Positions 24,940 through 33,474 of a DNA stretch of 64,000 nucleotides are shown here, one piece after another. The translations under genes and the position numbers were made by a program. A model generated the notes under the pieces. That model made no database searches and was not told the origin of the DNA. It worked only from the letters and a program-made list of their open reading frames with translations. Position 1 is the first letter of the stretch; every line of letters begins with the position of its first letter. This DNA comes from Solirubrobacteraceae bacterium (GTDB lineage: Bacteria; Actinomycetota; Thermoleophilia; Solirubrobacterales; Solirubrobacteraceae), in contig JAPSGI010000014.1 of assembly GCA_031177685.1 (NCBI GenBank), positions 1-64,000 of the forward strand, given 5' to 3'.

Positions 24940-26309
24940 CCCGTCAGCTCGGCCAGCGCCTCGTCCAGCGCCGCCGCGGCGTCGTCCACCGGCGGGTCGA
25001 GCTCGCGGTCGGCCAGCAGCCCGAAGAACACGCCGCCGTCGTAGGAGAGGATCCCCACCGACAGACCCTGATTGGGCGGGTTCAGGGGGACCGCGGGGAA
25101 GACCTCGCGCATCTGGCAGCCGCCCAGGTAGAAGGGCTGCTGGGGTCCGGGGACGTTGGAGACGACCAGGTTGCAGGCGCGCACGCCGCCCATCGCCCGG
25201 ACCATCATGGCCGAGATCGCGGGCGGCGCCCAGCCGGTCGCGCCCACGATCATCGCCCCGGCGCGCACCGCGGGCGAGTCCTTGAGCTCCTTCATCGTGC
25301 GCGAGACGGCCCGCAGCCGCTCCACCGGGTCGGGCTCGCCGACCGGCAGGTCGGCGAACACCGTCGAGATCCGGTTGCCCAACTCGCCCTGCTCGTCGGG
25401 ACGCCGCACCGAGACGGGCACCAGCGCCACGGGCTCCCCCTCGATGCCCGCCGTTCCGGAGAACAGACGACGCAACATGCCGGCGACGACGGCCAAGAGC
25501 GCGTCGTTGACCGTGCCCCCGGCGGCCTTGCCGGCCGCCTTCAAGGGCGCGAGCTCAGAGCGGGCGACCGCGAAGCGCCGGTTCGGCGAGATCGGCCGGT
25601 TCAGCGGCGTCATCGGCGCCTGCGGGCGCGTCCGCGCCAGCTCGGTGGCCAGCTCGGTCGCGCGCATCAGGTCCTCGGCCGCCTTGCGCGGGCTGGTGTC
25701 CAACGCGCGCCTGGCGGTCTCCAGCGTCAGGCGCTGGGCGCGCACGAACGGCGTCGCGGCCAGCCGCGCCAGGTGGCGGCGGCGATCGTAGGGGCGCGGC
25801 TCCCACTCCCCCGGCCCCTCGACCTCCATCGGCTCGGGGGTGGGGTCGAGCAGCACGGTGCCCACGTCCACGGCGGCCACCCCGTCCACCAGCGCGTGGT
25901 GCATCTTGGGCACCAGCGCCACCCGACCGCCGGCCAGGCCGTCCACGACGTGCAGCTCCCACAGCGGGCGCGAGCGGTCCAGGCGCCGCGACAGCTCGCG
26001 CCCCACGAACGCGCCCAGCTCCGCGTGGCCCCCCGGCGCGGGCAGGGTCGTCTGCCGGACGTGCCACTCCAGGTCGAAGTCGCGGTCGTCCACCCACACG
26101 GGCTGGGTGAGGCCGCCCGGCAAACCCTCCTCGAGCCGCTGCCGGTAGCGCGGGATCAGGTGCAGGCGCTCGCGCAGGCGCTCCAGCACCGCCGCCGGCG
26201 CCACCCCCGGCCCGCCATCGAAGACCAGCGCCGCCGCGACGGCCATGTTCACCGGGCCGCGCTCCGCCGCGAGCGAGGCGCGGTCGGAGGGGGAGAGCGG
26301 CTCCGCCAT
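24936..26309 (-). CDS. Wax ester synthase/diacylglycerol acyltransferase (WS/DGAT)
   Basis: Protein of 457 residues, normal for the family. The catalytic motif HHALVDG is at residues 137-143, after PLWELHVVDGL. Downstream are the family blocks NRPISPNRRFAV, GGTVNDALLAVVAGMLRR, PVSVRRPDEQGELGNRIS and NLVVSNVPGPQQPFYLGG. It esterifies acyl-CoA to diacylglycerol or fatty alcohol, forming storage lipid at the membrane. Convergent with the desaturase gene (four-base overlap) and nine bases after the SDR gene. Confidence 0.93.
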   Translation of the reverse strand: MAEPLSPSDRASLAAERGPVNMAVAAALVFDGGPGVAPAAVLERLRERLHLIPRYRQRLEEGLPGGLTQPVWVDDRDFDLEWHVRQTTLPAPGGHAELGAFVGRELSRRLDRSRPLWELHVVDGLAGGRVALVPKMHHALVDGVAAVDVGTVLLDPTPEPMEVEGPGEWEPRPYDRRRHLARLAATPFVRAQRLTLETARRALDTSPRKAAEDLMRATELATELARTRPQAPMTPLNRPISPNRRFAVARSELAPLKAAGKAAGGTVNDALLAVVAGMLRRLFSGTAGIEGEPVALVPVSVRRPDEQGELGNRISTVFADLPVGEPDPVERLRAVSRTMKELKDSPAVRAGAMIVGATGWAPPAISAMMVRAMGGVRACNLVVSNVPGPQQPFYLGGCQMREVFPAVPLNPPNQGLSVGILSYDGGVFFGLLADRELDPPVDDAAAALDEALAELTG

Positions 26310-26318
26310 GGGCCCGCG

Positions 26319-27080
26319 TCAGCGGGGAGGCATCCGCAGCGCGCCGTCGAGGCGGACGACCTCGCCGTTGAGCATCCGATTCTCGGCGATGTGCTGGACC
26401 AGCGCCGCGTACTCCGCGGGCGCACCGAGGCGCGCCGGGAACGGCACCTGGCGGCCCAGCTCGTCGCGCTGCTCCTGCGGCAGCGCGGCCAGCAGCGGCG
26501 TGTCGAAGAGGCCCGGCGCGATCGTGCACACCCGCACGCCGGCCGGCGCCAGGTCGCGAGCCGCCGGCAGCGTCATCCCCACCACGCCGCCCTTGGAGGC
26601 CGAGTAGGCGATCTGCCCGACTTGGCCGTCGAAGGCCGCGATCGATGCCGTGTTGACGCACACCCCGCGCTCGCCGTCCTCCTGTGGCTCGTTGGCCAGC
26701 ATCGCCGTGGCGGCGAAGCGCAGGACGTTGAACGTCCCGATCAGATTGATCCGCACGACGGTCTCGAAGGGCAGGCTCTGGTGCGGACCGCGCTTGCCGG
26801 CGATCTTCTCCGCCCAGCCGACCCCGGCGCACGAGACGGCGATGCGCAGGCCGCCGTCGCGGCCGGCCGCGGCGGCGACCGCCGCCTCGACCTCCTCCTC
26901 GTTGGTGACGTCGGCCTTGACGAACTCGGCGCCCAACTCGTCCGCCAGCGCGGCGCCCTTCTCCTCGTTGACGTCGGCGATCGTCACCGCGGCGCCCAGC
27001 TCGGACAGGCGCCGCGAGGTCGCCTCGCCGAGTCCCGACGCGCCGCCCGAGACGAGCGCGCTCGCGTTCTCGATCCGCAT
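26319..27080 (-). CDS. Short-chain dehydrogenase/reductase (HSD10/3-hydroxyacyl-CoA type)
   Basis: Rossmann enzyme of 253 residues. It has the NAD-binding loop [11 protein letters not shown] (residues 10-20), Asp in IADVNEEKG favouring NAD(H), the catalytic Ser in VNTASIAAF, and YSASKGG. The long insertion [20 protein letters not shown] and the [21 protein letters not shown] segment resemble type-2 3-hydroxyacyl-CoA dehydrogenases (HSD17B10). The position beside WS/DGAT fits lipid metabolism. ATG 27080 is used because the Rossmann fold begins there. Confidence 0.87.
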   Translation of the reverse strand: MRIENASALVSGGASGLGEATSRRLSELGAAVTIADVNEEKGAALADELGAEFVKADVTNEEEVEAAVAAAAGRDGGLRIAVSCAGVGWAEKIAGKRGPHQSLPFETVVRINLIGTFNVLRFAATAMLANEPQEDGERGVCVNTASIAAFDGQVGQIAYSASKGGVVGMTLPAARDLAPAGVRVCTIAPGLFDTPLLAALPQEQRDELGRQVPFPARLGAPAEYAALVQHIAENRMLNGEVVRLDGALRMPPR

Positions 27081-27091
27081 GGAGCCGGACC

Positions 27092-28060
27092 CTATACCGC
27101 GCGCGCGAGGGACAGGCCGAACAGCGTCTCCGCGTCCGTCCAAGTGCGCTCGAGCTCCATCCCGGCCGCCGCGCAGTCGGCGCGGATGCGCGCGGGCGTG
27201 AACTTCGCGCTGATCTCCGTGCGCAGCTCCTCGCCCGCGGCGAACTCCACGCGCAGGTCGAGGTCGCGCACCCACACCGAGCAGCGCTCGCGCGCGCGCA
27301 GGCGCATCTCCACCCACTCCTGCTCGCGGTCGTAGAACGCCACGTGGTCGAAGGCGTCGGGGTCGAAGTCGGCGCCAAGCTCGCGGTTGATCACGTGCAG
27401 GACGTTGCGGTTGAACGCCGCGGTGACGCCGCCGGGATCGTCGTAGGCGGCCTCGATCGTGGCGGGGTCCTTGACCAGGTCGGTGCCCACGAGGAAGCGG
27501 TCGCCGGGGCGCAGCATCGCGCGGACCTCGCGCAGCAGTCGGCGCCGGCCCGCGGGCGGGAAGTTCCCGATGGTGCCGCCAAGGAGGGCGACCAGGCGCG
27601 GTGCCGCGCCGCCGGGCGCCGGCACCTCGTGCAGGTGGCGCTCGAAGTCGCCCACGACGCCGTGCACGACGAGGCCGGGGTAGTCGGCCACCAGCTCGGC
27701 CGCGGCCTCGCGCACCATCCGCTCCGAGACGTCCACCGGCACGTAGCGCCGGGCCGGGTCCATCGCGTCCAGCAGCATCCGCGCCTTCAGGGCGGACCCC
27801 GATCCCAGCTCCACCAGCTCGCCCGGCCCGCCCGCCGCCGCGACGATCTCCCCGGCGCGCGCCGCGAGGATCGACCGCTCGGCCCGGGTCGGGTAGTACT
27901 CGGGCAGCTCGCAGATGCGCTCGAACAGCTCGGACCCGCGCGAGTCGTAGAAGTGCTTGGGCGGGATCTCCTTGAAAGGGCGCGTGAGCCCGTCGCGCAC
28001 GTCGTCGGCCAGCCGGCGCTCGGCTGCCGCGTCGAGGTGGACGTCGACGACGGGGTTCAC
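27092..28060 (-). CDS. egtD: L-histidine N-alpha-methyltransferase
   Basis: Protein of 322 residues that trimethylates histidine with SAM to give hercynine, the first step of ergothioneine synthesis. Family features: [25 protein letters not shown]-type opening, the SAM loop [39 protein letters not shown], the histidine-binding region around [18 protein letters not shown], and the closing AEISAKF-like segment (here TEISAKFTP). Start GTG 28060 overlaps the egtB stop by four bases. The size equals characterised EgtD. Confidence 0.94.
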   Translation of the reverse strand: MNPVVDVHLDAAAERRLADDVRDGLTRPFKEIPPKHFYDSRGSELFERICELPEYYPTRAERSILAARAGEIVAAAGGPGELVELGSGSALKARMLLDAMDPARRYVPVDVSERMVREAAAELVADYPGLVVHGVVGDFERHLHEVPAPGGAAPRLVALLGGTIGNFPPAGRRRLLREVRAMLRPGDRFLVGTDLVKDPATIEAAYDDPGGVTAAFNRNVLHVINRELGADFDPDAFDHVAFYDREQEWVEMRLRARERCSVWVRDLDLRVEFAAGEELRTEISAKFTPARIRADCAAAGMELERTWTDAETLFGLSLARAV

Positions 28061-29181
28061 GCGTCCCTCGCGATCCGCACGCCGGCGAAGATCTGGCGGC
28101 GCTGCGGGTGGTCCCAGTTGCGGAAGGTCGGCGTGGCCACGCGCCGCGCGCTGGCCCAGGAGCCGCCGCGCAGCACCCGGTAGCCGTCGCCGAAGAAGAC
28201 CTCGCTGTACTCGCGGTAGGGGTGCGCCGCGAAGCCGGGGTAGCCCCCGAACTCGCTCGCCGTCCACTCCCAGACGGAGCCGACCAGCTCCAGCGTCCCC
28301 CGGTCCCAGGTCGCCGCCCTCTCCCACTCGGCCTCGGTGGGAAGGCGGACCCCGTGCGCTCTGGCGAAGGCGTCGGCCTCGAACCAGGAGACGTGGACGA
28401 CGGGCCTGTCGGGGTCCAGCGGCTCCCAGCCGCCGCCGCGCCACTCGCGCCCGTCGCCCGACCACTGGAGCGGGTGCGTGATGTCGTACTGCTCCTTCCA
28501 GTGCCACGCCTCGTCGCTCCACCACTCGCGGCGCTCGTACCCGCCGCCCTCGGCGAAGCTCAGCCACGTGGCGTTGGTGACCGGCGTGCGCCCGATGCGG
28601 AAGGGCGCCAGCCGCACCGGATGGCGCGGGCGCTCGTTGTCGTAGGCGAATCCCTCGGGACCGGCGCCCATCGCGAACGTCCCACCCGGGACGTCGACCA
28701 GCTCCAGCCCGGTTCCGCGGGCGTGCACGCGCGCCTCGCGCTCGGCGGGGCACTCCAGCCGCGCCAGGCCGAGCGTCTGGAGCATCGTCTCGTTGTGCTG
28801 CAGCTCGTGGCGGAGCGACAGCTCGTGCAGCACGCCGTCGCGGGGGCCGTGGCGCTCGGTCGCCTCCAGCGCGCGGCCGCGCACGTCGTACAGATACTGG
28901 CGCGCCGCGGGTGGGCGCAACAGCGGCAGCTCCCCGCGCAGCGGGCGCGGGGTCTCGAAGGCGTCGTAGACGTCGGCGAGGTCGCGACGGACCATCGGCT
29001 CGCCGCCGAAGCGGTGCACCAGCCACAGGTCCTCGAAGGCGGCGATGTGTCCCAGGTCCCAGACGAGCGGGCTCATCAGGCTCGAGTGCACGCGCTCGAG
29101 CTCGGCGTCGGGCAGACCGTCCACCAGCCCCAGGGTCCGTTCGCGCGCCCGCTGCAGCGCGTCCACGACCTCGACCGTCAT
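28057..29181 (-). CDS. egtB: Ergothioneine biosynthesis iron-dependent sulfoxide synthase
   Basis: Protein of 374 residues. The N-terminal DinB_2 four-helix domain supplies the three iron ligands: H45 in [11 protein letters not shown], and H125 and H129 in [10 protein letters not shown]. The C-terminal formylglycine-generating-enzyme-like domain runs from about residue 160 with [33 protein letters not shown] and VLRGGSWA. The enzyme joins hercynine to a cysteinyl thiol using oxygen. It overlaps both neighbours (egtD and the RibD-like gene) by four bases, so the three form one operon. Confidence 0.94.
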   Translation of the reverse strand: MTVEVVDALQRARERTLGLVDGLPDAELERVHSSLMSPLVWDLGHIAAFEDLWLVHRFGGEPMVRRDLADVYDAFETPRPLRGELPLLRPPAARQYLYDVRGRALEATERHGPRDGVLHELSLRHELQHNETMLQTLGLARLECPAEREARVHARGTGLELVDVPGGTFAMGAGPEGFAYDNERPRHPVRLAPFRIGRTPVTNATWLSFAEGGGYERREWWSDEAWHWKEQYDITHPLQWSGDGREWRGGGWEPLDPDRPVVHVSWFEADAFARAHGVRLPTEAEWERAATWDRGTLELVGSVWEWTASEFGGYPGFAAHPYREYSEVFFGDGYRVLRGGSWASARRVATPTFRNWDHPQRRQIFAGVRIARDA

Positions 29182-29930
29182 GCGCGCACTATCTCGTATC
29201 GCAGGAACAGCTCGCCACCCGCCTCCAGGACGCAGACCGGATGCAGCGCGAGCGGCTCGGGCAGTGGCACGCCCTCCACGGCGGTCGGCGCGGCCGCCCC
29301 GCCGGCCAGCTTGGGTGCGAGTGTGAGGAACAGCTCGTCCACCGCCTCCTCGGCCAGCAGCCCGCCCAGCACGGTGGGGCCGCCCTCGCACAGCACGGAG
29401 CGCACGTCCCAATCCGCCGCCAGCCGGCGCAGGACGCTGCGGAAGGTGAGGTCGGCCGCCGGGACGCACACGACCCGCACGCCGGGCCCCGCGCCGTCCA
29501 GCCGCTCCCCGGCGGACGTGAACACGACGGTCTCCTGGTCGGGGTCCTGCAGCAGGCCGCTGTCCACGGGGAGCTCGAGCGTGCGCGTGACGATGCAGGC
29601 GAGCGGATCGGGGCGCAGGCCCTCGCGCTCGCGCGCCGCCCGCAGCTGCGGGTCGCGCACCAGCCGTCCGTAGCGCTCGACGCGCACGGTCCCGCTCCCG
29701 ACCAGCACCGCGTCGACCTGCGTGCGCAGCCGGTGGAAGACGGCGCGGTCGGCCTCACCCCCCAGCGGCCCCGAGCGTCCGCCGAAGGACGCCTTCCCGT
29801 CGGCGCTGGCGACCATGTTGGCCACGACGTAGGGTCGCCGCGCCGTCGCGCGCTCGCCCAGCCGCAGACCGGCGACCGCTTCCTCCGTCGTCGTCGTCCC
29901 CGGCTCCGGCAGCAGGCGCCGCATCTGCAT
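29178..29930 (-). CDS. RibD C-terminal domain/dihydrofolate reductase-like protein
   Basis: Protein of 250 residues resembling the reductase half of RibD. Conserved segments are RPYVVANMVASADGKASFGG near residue 34, VDAVLVGSGTVRVERYG, LCEGGPTVLGGLL and DELFLTLAPKLAGG. Family enzymes use NADPH to reduce ribosylamino-pyrimidines or related substrates. Without the deaminase half or other rib genes nearby, a role in riboflavin synthesis is unproven. It begins an operon with egtB and egtD. Confidence 0.82.
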   Translation of the reverse strand: MQMRRLLPEPGTTTTEEAVAGLRLGERATARRPYVVANMVASADGKASFGGRSGPLGGEADRAVFHRLRTQVDAVLVGSGTVRVERYGRLVRDPQLRAAREREGLRPDPLACIVTRTLELPVDSGLLQDPDQETVVFTSAGERLDGAGPGVRVVCVPAADLTFRSVLRRLAADWDVRSVLCEGGPTVLGGLLAEEAVDELFLTLAPKLAGGAAAPTAVEGVPLPEPLALHPVCVLEAGGELFLRYEIVRA

Positions 29931-29945
29931 GGCGAAGGAGCCTAG

Positions 29946-30443
29946 ATGACGATAGGGTCGTGGCCGGTGAAGCTTGGAAACCTGAGCCGGGGGGAGTGGA
30001 TCGCGATGCTGGGGGGCCTGCTCCTCGGCATCTCCGTGTTCGTCAAGTGCTACGAGGCGCGGCCCGAGAACCCCAACGCCACCCTGGACGCCGGCGCCGG
30101 CGGCGTGTGCGGCGACCACACGTGCTCCTACTTCCAGGTCCACGGCATCGCGCGCTGGCTGATACTCGCGGCGGCGATCGCGCCGTTCATCCTGGCCTGG
30201 ATCATCGTGCGCGAGCACCAGCTGTCCTGGCCCCGCGGGCAGATGACCTCGGTCGTCGCCATCGCCGCGCTGGGCATCGTCTTCTACATGGGCATCGTGG
30301 ACCGCCCGGGCGAGCCCTCCGGCGACATCGAGCTGGAGATCGGCTGGTACGGGATGATGCTGGGCGCGCTGCTCATGCTGGCCGGGTCGGTCATGCGCCA
30401 GCAGGAGAGCGAGATCAAGCGCAAGCCACCCGGCACGCTTTGA
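29946..30443 (+). CDS. Four-helix membrane protein of unknown function
   Basis: Protein of 165 residues with about four transmembrane segments: WIAMLGGLLLGISVFVKCY, WLILAAAIAPFILAWIIV, MTSVVAIAALGIVFYMGIV and WYGMMLGALLMLAGSVM. The first loop contains CGDHTC with two cysteines, which may form a disulfide on the outer face. The tail is basic (KRKPPGTL). It faces the RibD-like gene divergently across only 15 bases. A TTG start with GTG/ATG alternatives downstream leaves the N-terminus unsettled. Family not recognised. Confidence 0.7.
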   Translation: MTIGSWPVKLGNLSRGEWIAMLGGLLLGISVFVKCYEARPENPNATLDAGAGGVCGDHTCSYFQVHGIARWLILAAAIAPFILAWIIVREHQLSWPRGQMTSVVAIAALGIVFYMGIVDRPGEPSGDIELEIGWYGMMLGALLMLAGSVMRQQESEIKRKPPGTL

Positions 30444-30444
30444 C

Positions 30445-30458
30445 GGTTCGCGCGAACC
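30445..30458. repeat. 14-base perfect palindrome before glpX
   Basis: GGTTCGCGCGAACC lies directly after the membrane protein stop and ends one base before the TTG start of glpX. As RNA it could fold into a short hairpin over the translation start; as DNA it could be an operator. Nothing identifies a binding protein. Confidence 0.4.
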
Positions 30459-30459
30459 C

Positions 30460-31473
30460 TTGATCCCTCCCGACCCCTCAGGGCGCCGGCCGGACCGCAA
30501 CCTGGCCCTGGAGCTGGTGCGCGTCACGGAGTACGCCGCGCTGGCCGCTGCGCGGCTGGTCGGCATGGGCGACAAGGAAGCGGCCGACCAGGCCGCCGTG
30601 GACGCGATGCGGATGATGCTGGAGACGGTGCGCATGGACGGCGTCGTGGTGATCGGCGAGGGGGAGAAGGACGAGGCGCCGATGCTCTACAACGGCGAGC
30701 ACATCGGCGACGGGTCCCCGCCCGAGGTCGACATCGCCGTGGACCCGCTGGAGGGAACGCGGCTGACCGCCCAGGGCCGCCCGGGCGCCCTGGCCGTGAT
30801 CGCGCTGGCGCCCCGAGGGACCATGTTCGACCCCGGGCCGATCGTCTACATGGAGAAGCTGGCCGGGTCCTCGGAGGTGGCGGACCTGCTCGACCTCGAC
30901 CGCCCGCTGGGCGAGACGGTGTCGCTGGTGGCCGAGCGCAAGGGGATCGACGTGCGCGACGTGATGGTCGTCGTCCTGGACCGCGACCGCCACCAGGACG
31001 GGATCCGCGAGATCCGCGAGGCCGGCGCGCGCGTGCGCCTGATCACGGACGGCGACGTCTCGGCCGCCCTGACCGCGGTCAGCCGCGACACGCCGGTGGA
31101 CCTGCTGTGGGGCATCGGCGGTACGCCCGAGGGCGTGCTGGCGGCGGCGGGCATCAAGGCGATCGGCGGCCAGCTGGTGGGGCGGCTGTGGCCACGCGAC
31201 GACACCGAGCGCCAGGCTGCCCTGGACGGCGGCTACGACCTCGACCGCCAGCTGGGCGTCGACGAGCTGGTCGCCGGGGACGACGTGTTCTTCTCCGCCA
31301 CCGGCGTGACGGAGGGCGACGTCCTGCAGGGCGTGCGCTACGAGGGCCGCGGCGAGCACGCCACGACCGAGTCGATCGTGATGCGCTCGCGCTCGGGCAC
31401 GGTGCGCCGGATCCACGCGCGCCACGACCGCCCGAAGCTGCGCGAGATCACCGGCGGGCAGCTGTACGGGTAG
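30460..31473 (+). CDS. glpX: Fructose-1,6-bisphosphatase class II
   Basis: Protein of 337 residues, the usual GlpX length. Metal and substrate motifs are present: VVIGEGEKDEAPMLYNGE, the DPLEGT lithium-sensitive phosphatase motif in VDIAVDPLEGTRLTAQG, LITDGDVSAAL and LWGIGGTPEGVLAAA. It dephosphorylates fructose-1,6-bisphosphate in gluconeogenesis, the standard enzyme type of actinobacteria. The likely start is TTG 30460; a downstream start would cut into the conserved RNLALELVRVTE opening. Confidence 0.95.
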   Translation: MIPPDPSGRRPDRNLALELVRVTEYAALAAARLVGMGDKEAADQAAVDAMRMMLETVRMDGVVVIGEGEKDEAPMLYNGEHIGDGSPPEVDIAVDPLEGTRLTAQGRPGALAVIALAPRGTMFDPGPIVYMEKLAGSSEVADLLDLDRPLGETVSLVAERKGIDVRDVMVVVLDRDRHQDGIREIREAGARVRLITDGDVSAALTAVSRDTPVDLLWGIGGTPEGVLAAAGIKAIGGQLVGRLWPRDDTERQAALDGGYDLDRQLGVDELVAGDDVFFSATGVTEGDVLQGVRYEGRGEHATTESIVMRSRSGTVRRIHARHDRPKLREITGGQLYG

Positions 31474-32149
31474 GCGCGAAGCGCCCGACCCGCGACTGCG
31501 CCAGGTCCAGCCGCGCCAGCGAGCGCAGGAACCCGTGCGTCACCACGACGTGGACGCGCGACTGCGTGTTCGCGTAGACCAGGCGCGATAGCCGCGAGGC
31601 GATCGCCGGGTAGAAGTTCGCCACCTCGACCGTGACGTGCACGGTCACCTCGCCGCCGTCCGAGGGCGCGGAGCGGCGCACGTCGATCTCCAGGTACCCG
31701 TCGCCCGAGCGCCCCCGGCGCGCGACCAGCAGCCCGCGGTCGATGCGCCAGCGCACGCGGCCGCGCGTGCCGTCCATCTCGTACTCGGGCGCCCGGAAGC
31801 GCAGCAGCGCGAAGGGCCGGGTGAGCAGCACGACGAAGCGCTCGGCCGGCGTGTACTCGACCCGCACCAGCCCGAGCGTCACCCGCGAGAGGAAGCGCCA
31901 GTAGGTGCGCGCCAGTCGCTCCAGGTGCTCCGGCGTCCAGATCTGGTTCACCCGGTCGGCCGGGAGCACCAGCTCGGCGGCCTGGACCGAGCGCACCGCG
32001 CCGCGCGCGTCGGTCTCGGTGTGCTGGGGCGCCGTCACGATCCGCGCCCGCGCCACCACCGGGTGGCGCAGCATCCGCACGACCGCCACGGCCGTCCGGG
32101 CGGCGACCAGCCCGGCGGCCGCGAGCGCGACGATCACCCATCCCGACAT
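31448..32149 (-). CDS. Hypothetical protein with N-terminal membrane anchor
   Basis: Protein of 233 residues. One N-terminal hydrophobic helix (VIVALAAAGLVAARTAVAVV) anchors a soluble domain rich in beta strands: ALLRFRAPEYEMDG, GRVRWRIDRGLLVARRG, GYLEIDVRRS, VTVHVTVEVANFYPAI, SRVHVVVTHGF. The tail LDLAQSRVGRF is basic. The pattern of a polar, Arg-rich beta domain on one helix resembles uncharacterised actinobacterial proteins, but no named family is recognised. The 3' end overlaps the convergent glpX end by 26 bases. Confidence 0.65.
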   Translation of the reverse strand: MSGWVIVALAAAGLVAARTAVAVVRMLRHPVVARARIVTAPQHTETDARGAVRSVQAAELVLPADRVNQIWTPEHLERLARTYWRFLSRVTLGLVRVEYTPAERFVVLLTRPFALLRFRAPEYEMDGTRGRVRWRIDRGLLVARRGRSGDGYLEIDVRRSAPSDGGEVTVHVTVEVANFYPAIASRLSRLVYANTQSRVHVVVTHGFLRSLARLDLAQSRVGRFAPTRTAARR

Positions 32150-32179
32150 GCGGGCGGGAGCATCGCAAGCCGGCGCGGC

Positions 32180-33406
32180 CTACGCGACCGCGACGAGATC
32201 TTCGACCGGCGGGAGGTGCGGGCGCGAGAGGTGGTAGCCCTGGCCGAAGGCGACGCCCAGCTGGCGCAACGCCCGCAGCTCCGCCGCGGTCTCGATCCCC
32301 TCGGCCACGATCGTGGCGCCGATCTCCGCCGCGAAGGAGATCAGCGCGGTGGCGAGCGCGCGGCGCGGCCGGTCGCGGTGAACGCCGCGCACCAGCGACT
32401 CGTCGAGCTTGATCATGTCGGGCTCCAGGCGCAGGATGTGGCGCAGGCTGGCGTACCCGGCGCCCGCGTCGTCGACGGCGATGCGCACGCCCGCCTCGCG
32501 CAGGTGGCGCAGCGCCGCGTTGAGCTGATCGTAGTCCTCCACCGGCGCCTGCTCGGTGATCTCCAGCACCAGGCGCTCCTGGTCGAGGTCGCACAGCGCG
32601 TCCAGCAGCCGGTCGGGCTGCAGCGCGGTCTCCGGGGAGACGTTCAGCGAGACCCAGATCGCCTCGTCGAGCTCGTGCGCCGCCAGCCCGGTCGCCCGGA
32701 CGGCCGCGAGCTCGAGCTCGGTGCGCAGGTCCACGCTCGCGGCGTCGTCGAACCACGGCACCGGGCTCTCGACCAGCCCGGCGTCGAAGCGCGCGAGGGA
32801 CTCGACGCCCACCACGCCGCCATCCTCCAGCCGTACGACCGGCTGGAACACCGCCACGGGACCGCCGCCGGCGATCGCGCCGCGGATGCGCCGCTCGCGC
32901 CGGCCGAACTCGTCGTCGTGCCGGCGCTGGTGCTCCAGGCGCGACGCGAGCTCGCTGACCACGTCGCGCGCGACCGGTCCCGAGAGGCTGGACTCGCCGC
33001 GCATGGCGGCGTGGACGGCCGCGACGATCTCCTCCAGCGCGGAGCCCTTGACGACGTAGCCGACGGCTCCGGCGCGCAGCATCTCCAGCGCGATGGCCGG
33101 GTCCTTGTGCGCTGTGAGCGCGACCACCCGCGTCTCGGGCGCGCACGCGCGGATGCGCTCGGTCGCCTCGACGCCGCCGCCGCCCGGCATGCGAACGTCC
33201 ACCAGCGCCACGTCCGGGCGCTCGCGCTCGGCCATCACGACGGCCTCGGCGGCGTCCGCGGCGGACGCGACGAGCCGCAGCGCGGGGTCGCCCGCGACGA
33301 CCTCGCCCAGCATCGCGCGGAAGCGGGGGTCGTCCTCGGCGATCAGAACGCGTACCGGCTCCGTCACCCGTCCGTTCCCTTCCTCCCGGTTCCCCTGCGA
33401 CTCCAT
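32180..33406 (-). CDS. Response regulator with EAL c-di-GMP phosphodiesterase output
   Basis: Protein of 408 residues. The receiver domain has acidic residues EDD, phospho-acceptor D70 in VALVDVRMPGG and Lys in YVVKGSA. The EAL domain starts near residue 160 and carries all usual catalytic elements: VESLARF (E in place of the EAL glutamate, variant ESL), SLNVSP, LEITEQ, DDAGAGYASL, KLD, AEGIET and GQGYHLSRP. It therefore should hydrolyse c-di-GMP. ATG 33406 follows AAGGAGG by seven bases. No kinase gene is adjacent; next to it are MoeA and, beyond, a degenerate GGDEF protein. Confidence 0.9.
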   Translation of the reverse strand: MESQGNREEGNGRVTEPVRVLIAEDDPRFRAMLGEVVAGDPALRLVASAADAAEAVVMAERERPDVALVDVRMPGGGGVEATERIRACAPETRVVALTAHKDPAIALEMLRAGAVGYVVKGSALEEIVAAVHAAMRGESSLSGPVARDVVSELASRLEHQRRHDDEFGRRERRIRGAIAGGGPVAVFQPVVRLEDGGVVGVESLARFDAGLVESPVPWFDDAASVDLRTELELAAVRATGLAAHELDEAIWVSLNVSPETALQPDRLLDALCDLDQERLVLEITEQAPVEDYDQLNAALRHLREAGVRIAVDDAGAGYASLRHILRLEPDMIKLDESLVRGVHRDRPRRALATALISFAAEIGATIVAEGIETAAELRALRQLGVAFGQGYHLSRPHLPPVEDLVAVA

Positions 33407-33474
33407 CCGTGGCCTCCTTCCTCGGATGCCGTCGGCTCCTTGGCGGGAGATTGAAGCACCGGAGCAGGCGTTTG

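Noticed and set aside
23232-27335. A 1,367-codon open frame on the plus strand
   Set aside because: It crosses the ferredoxin reductase and desaturase genes in another frame and runs antisense to WS/DGAT, SDR and egtD. High G+C makes long antisense frames common; the product is Arg/His-rich and unlike protein.
30445-30458. GGTTCGCGCGAACC as part of a tRNA T-arm
   Set aside because: It resembles GGTTCGAATCC only at the start; no acceptor stem, anticodon arm or D-arm surrounds it. No tRNA or rRNA gene was found in the window.
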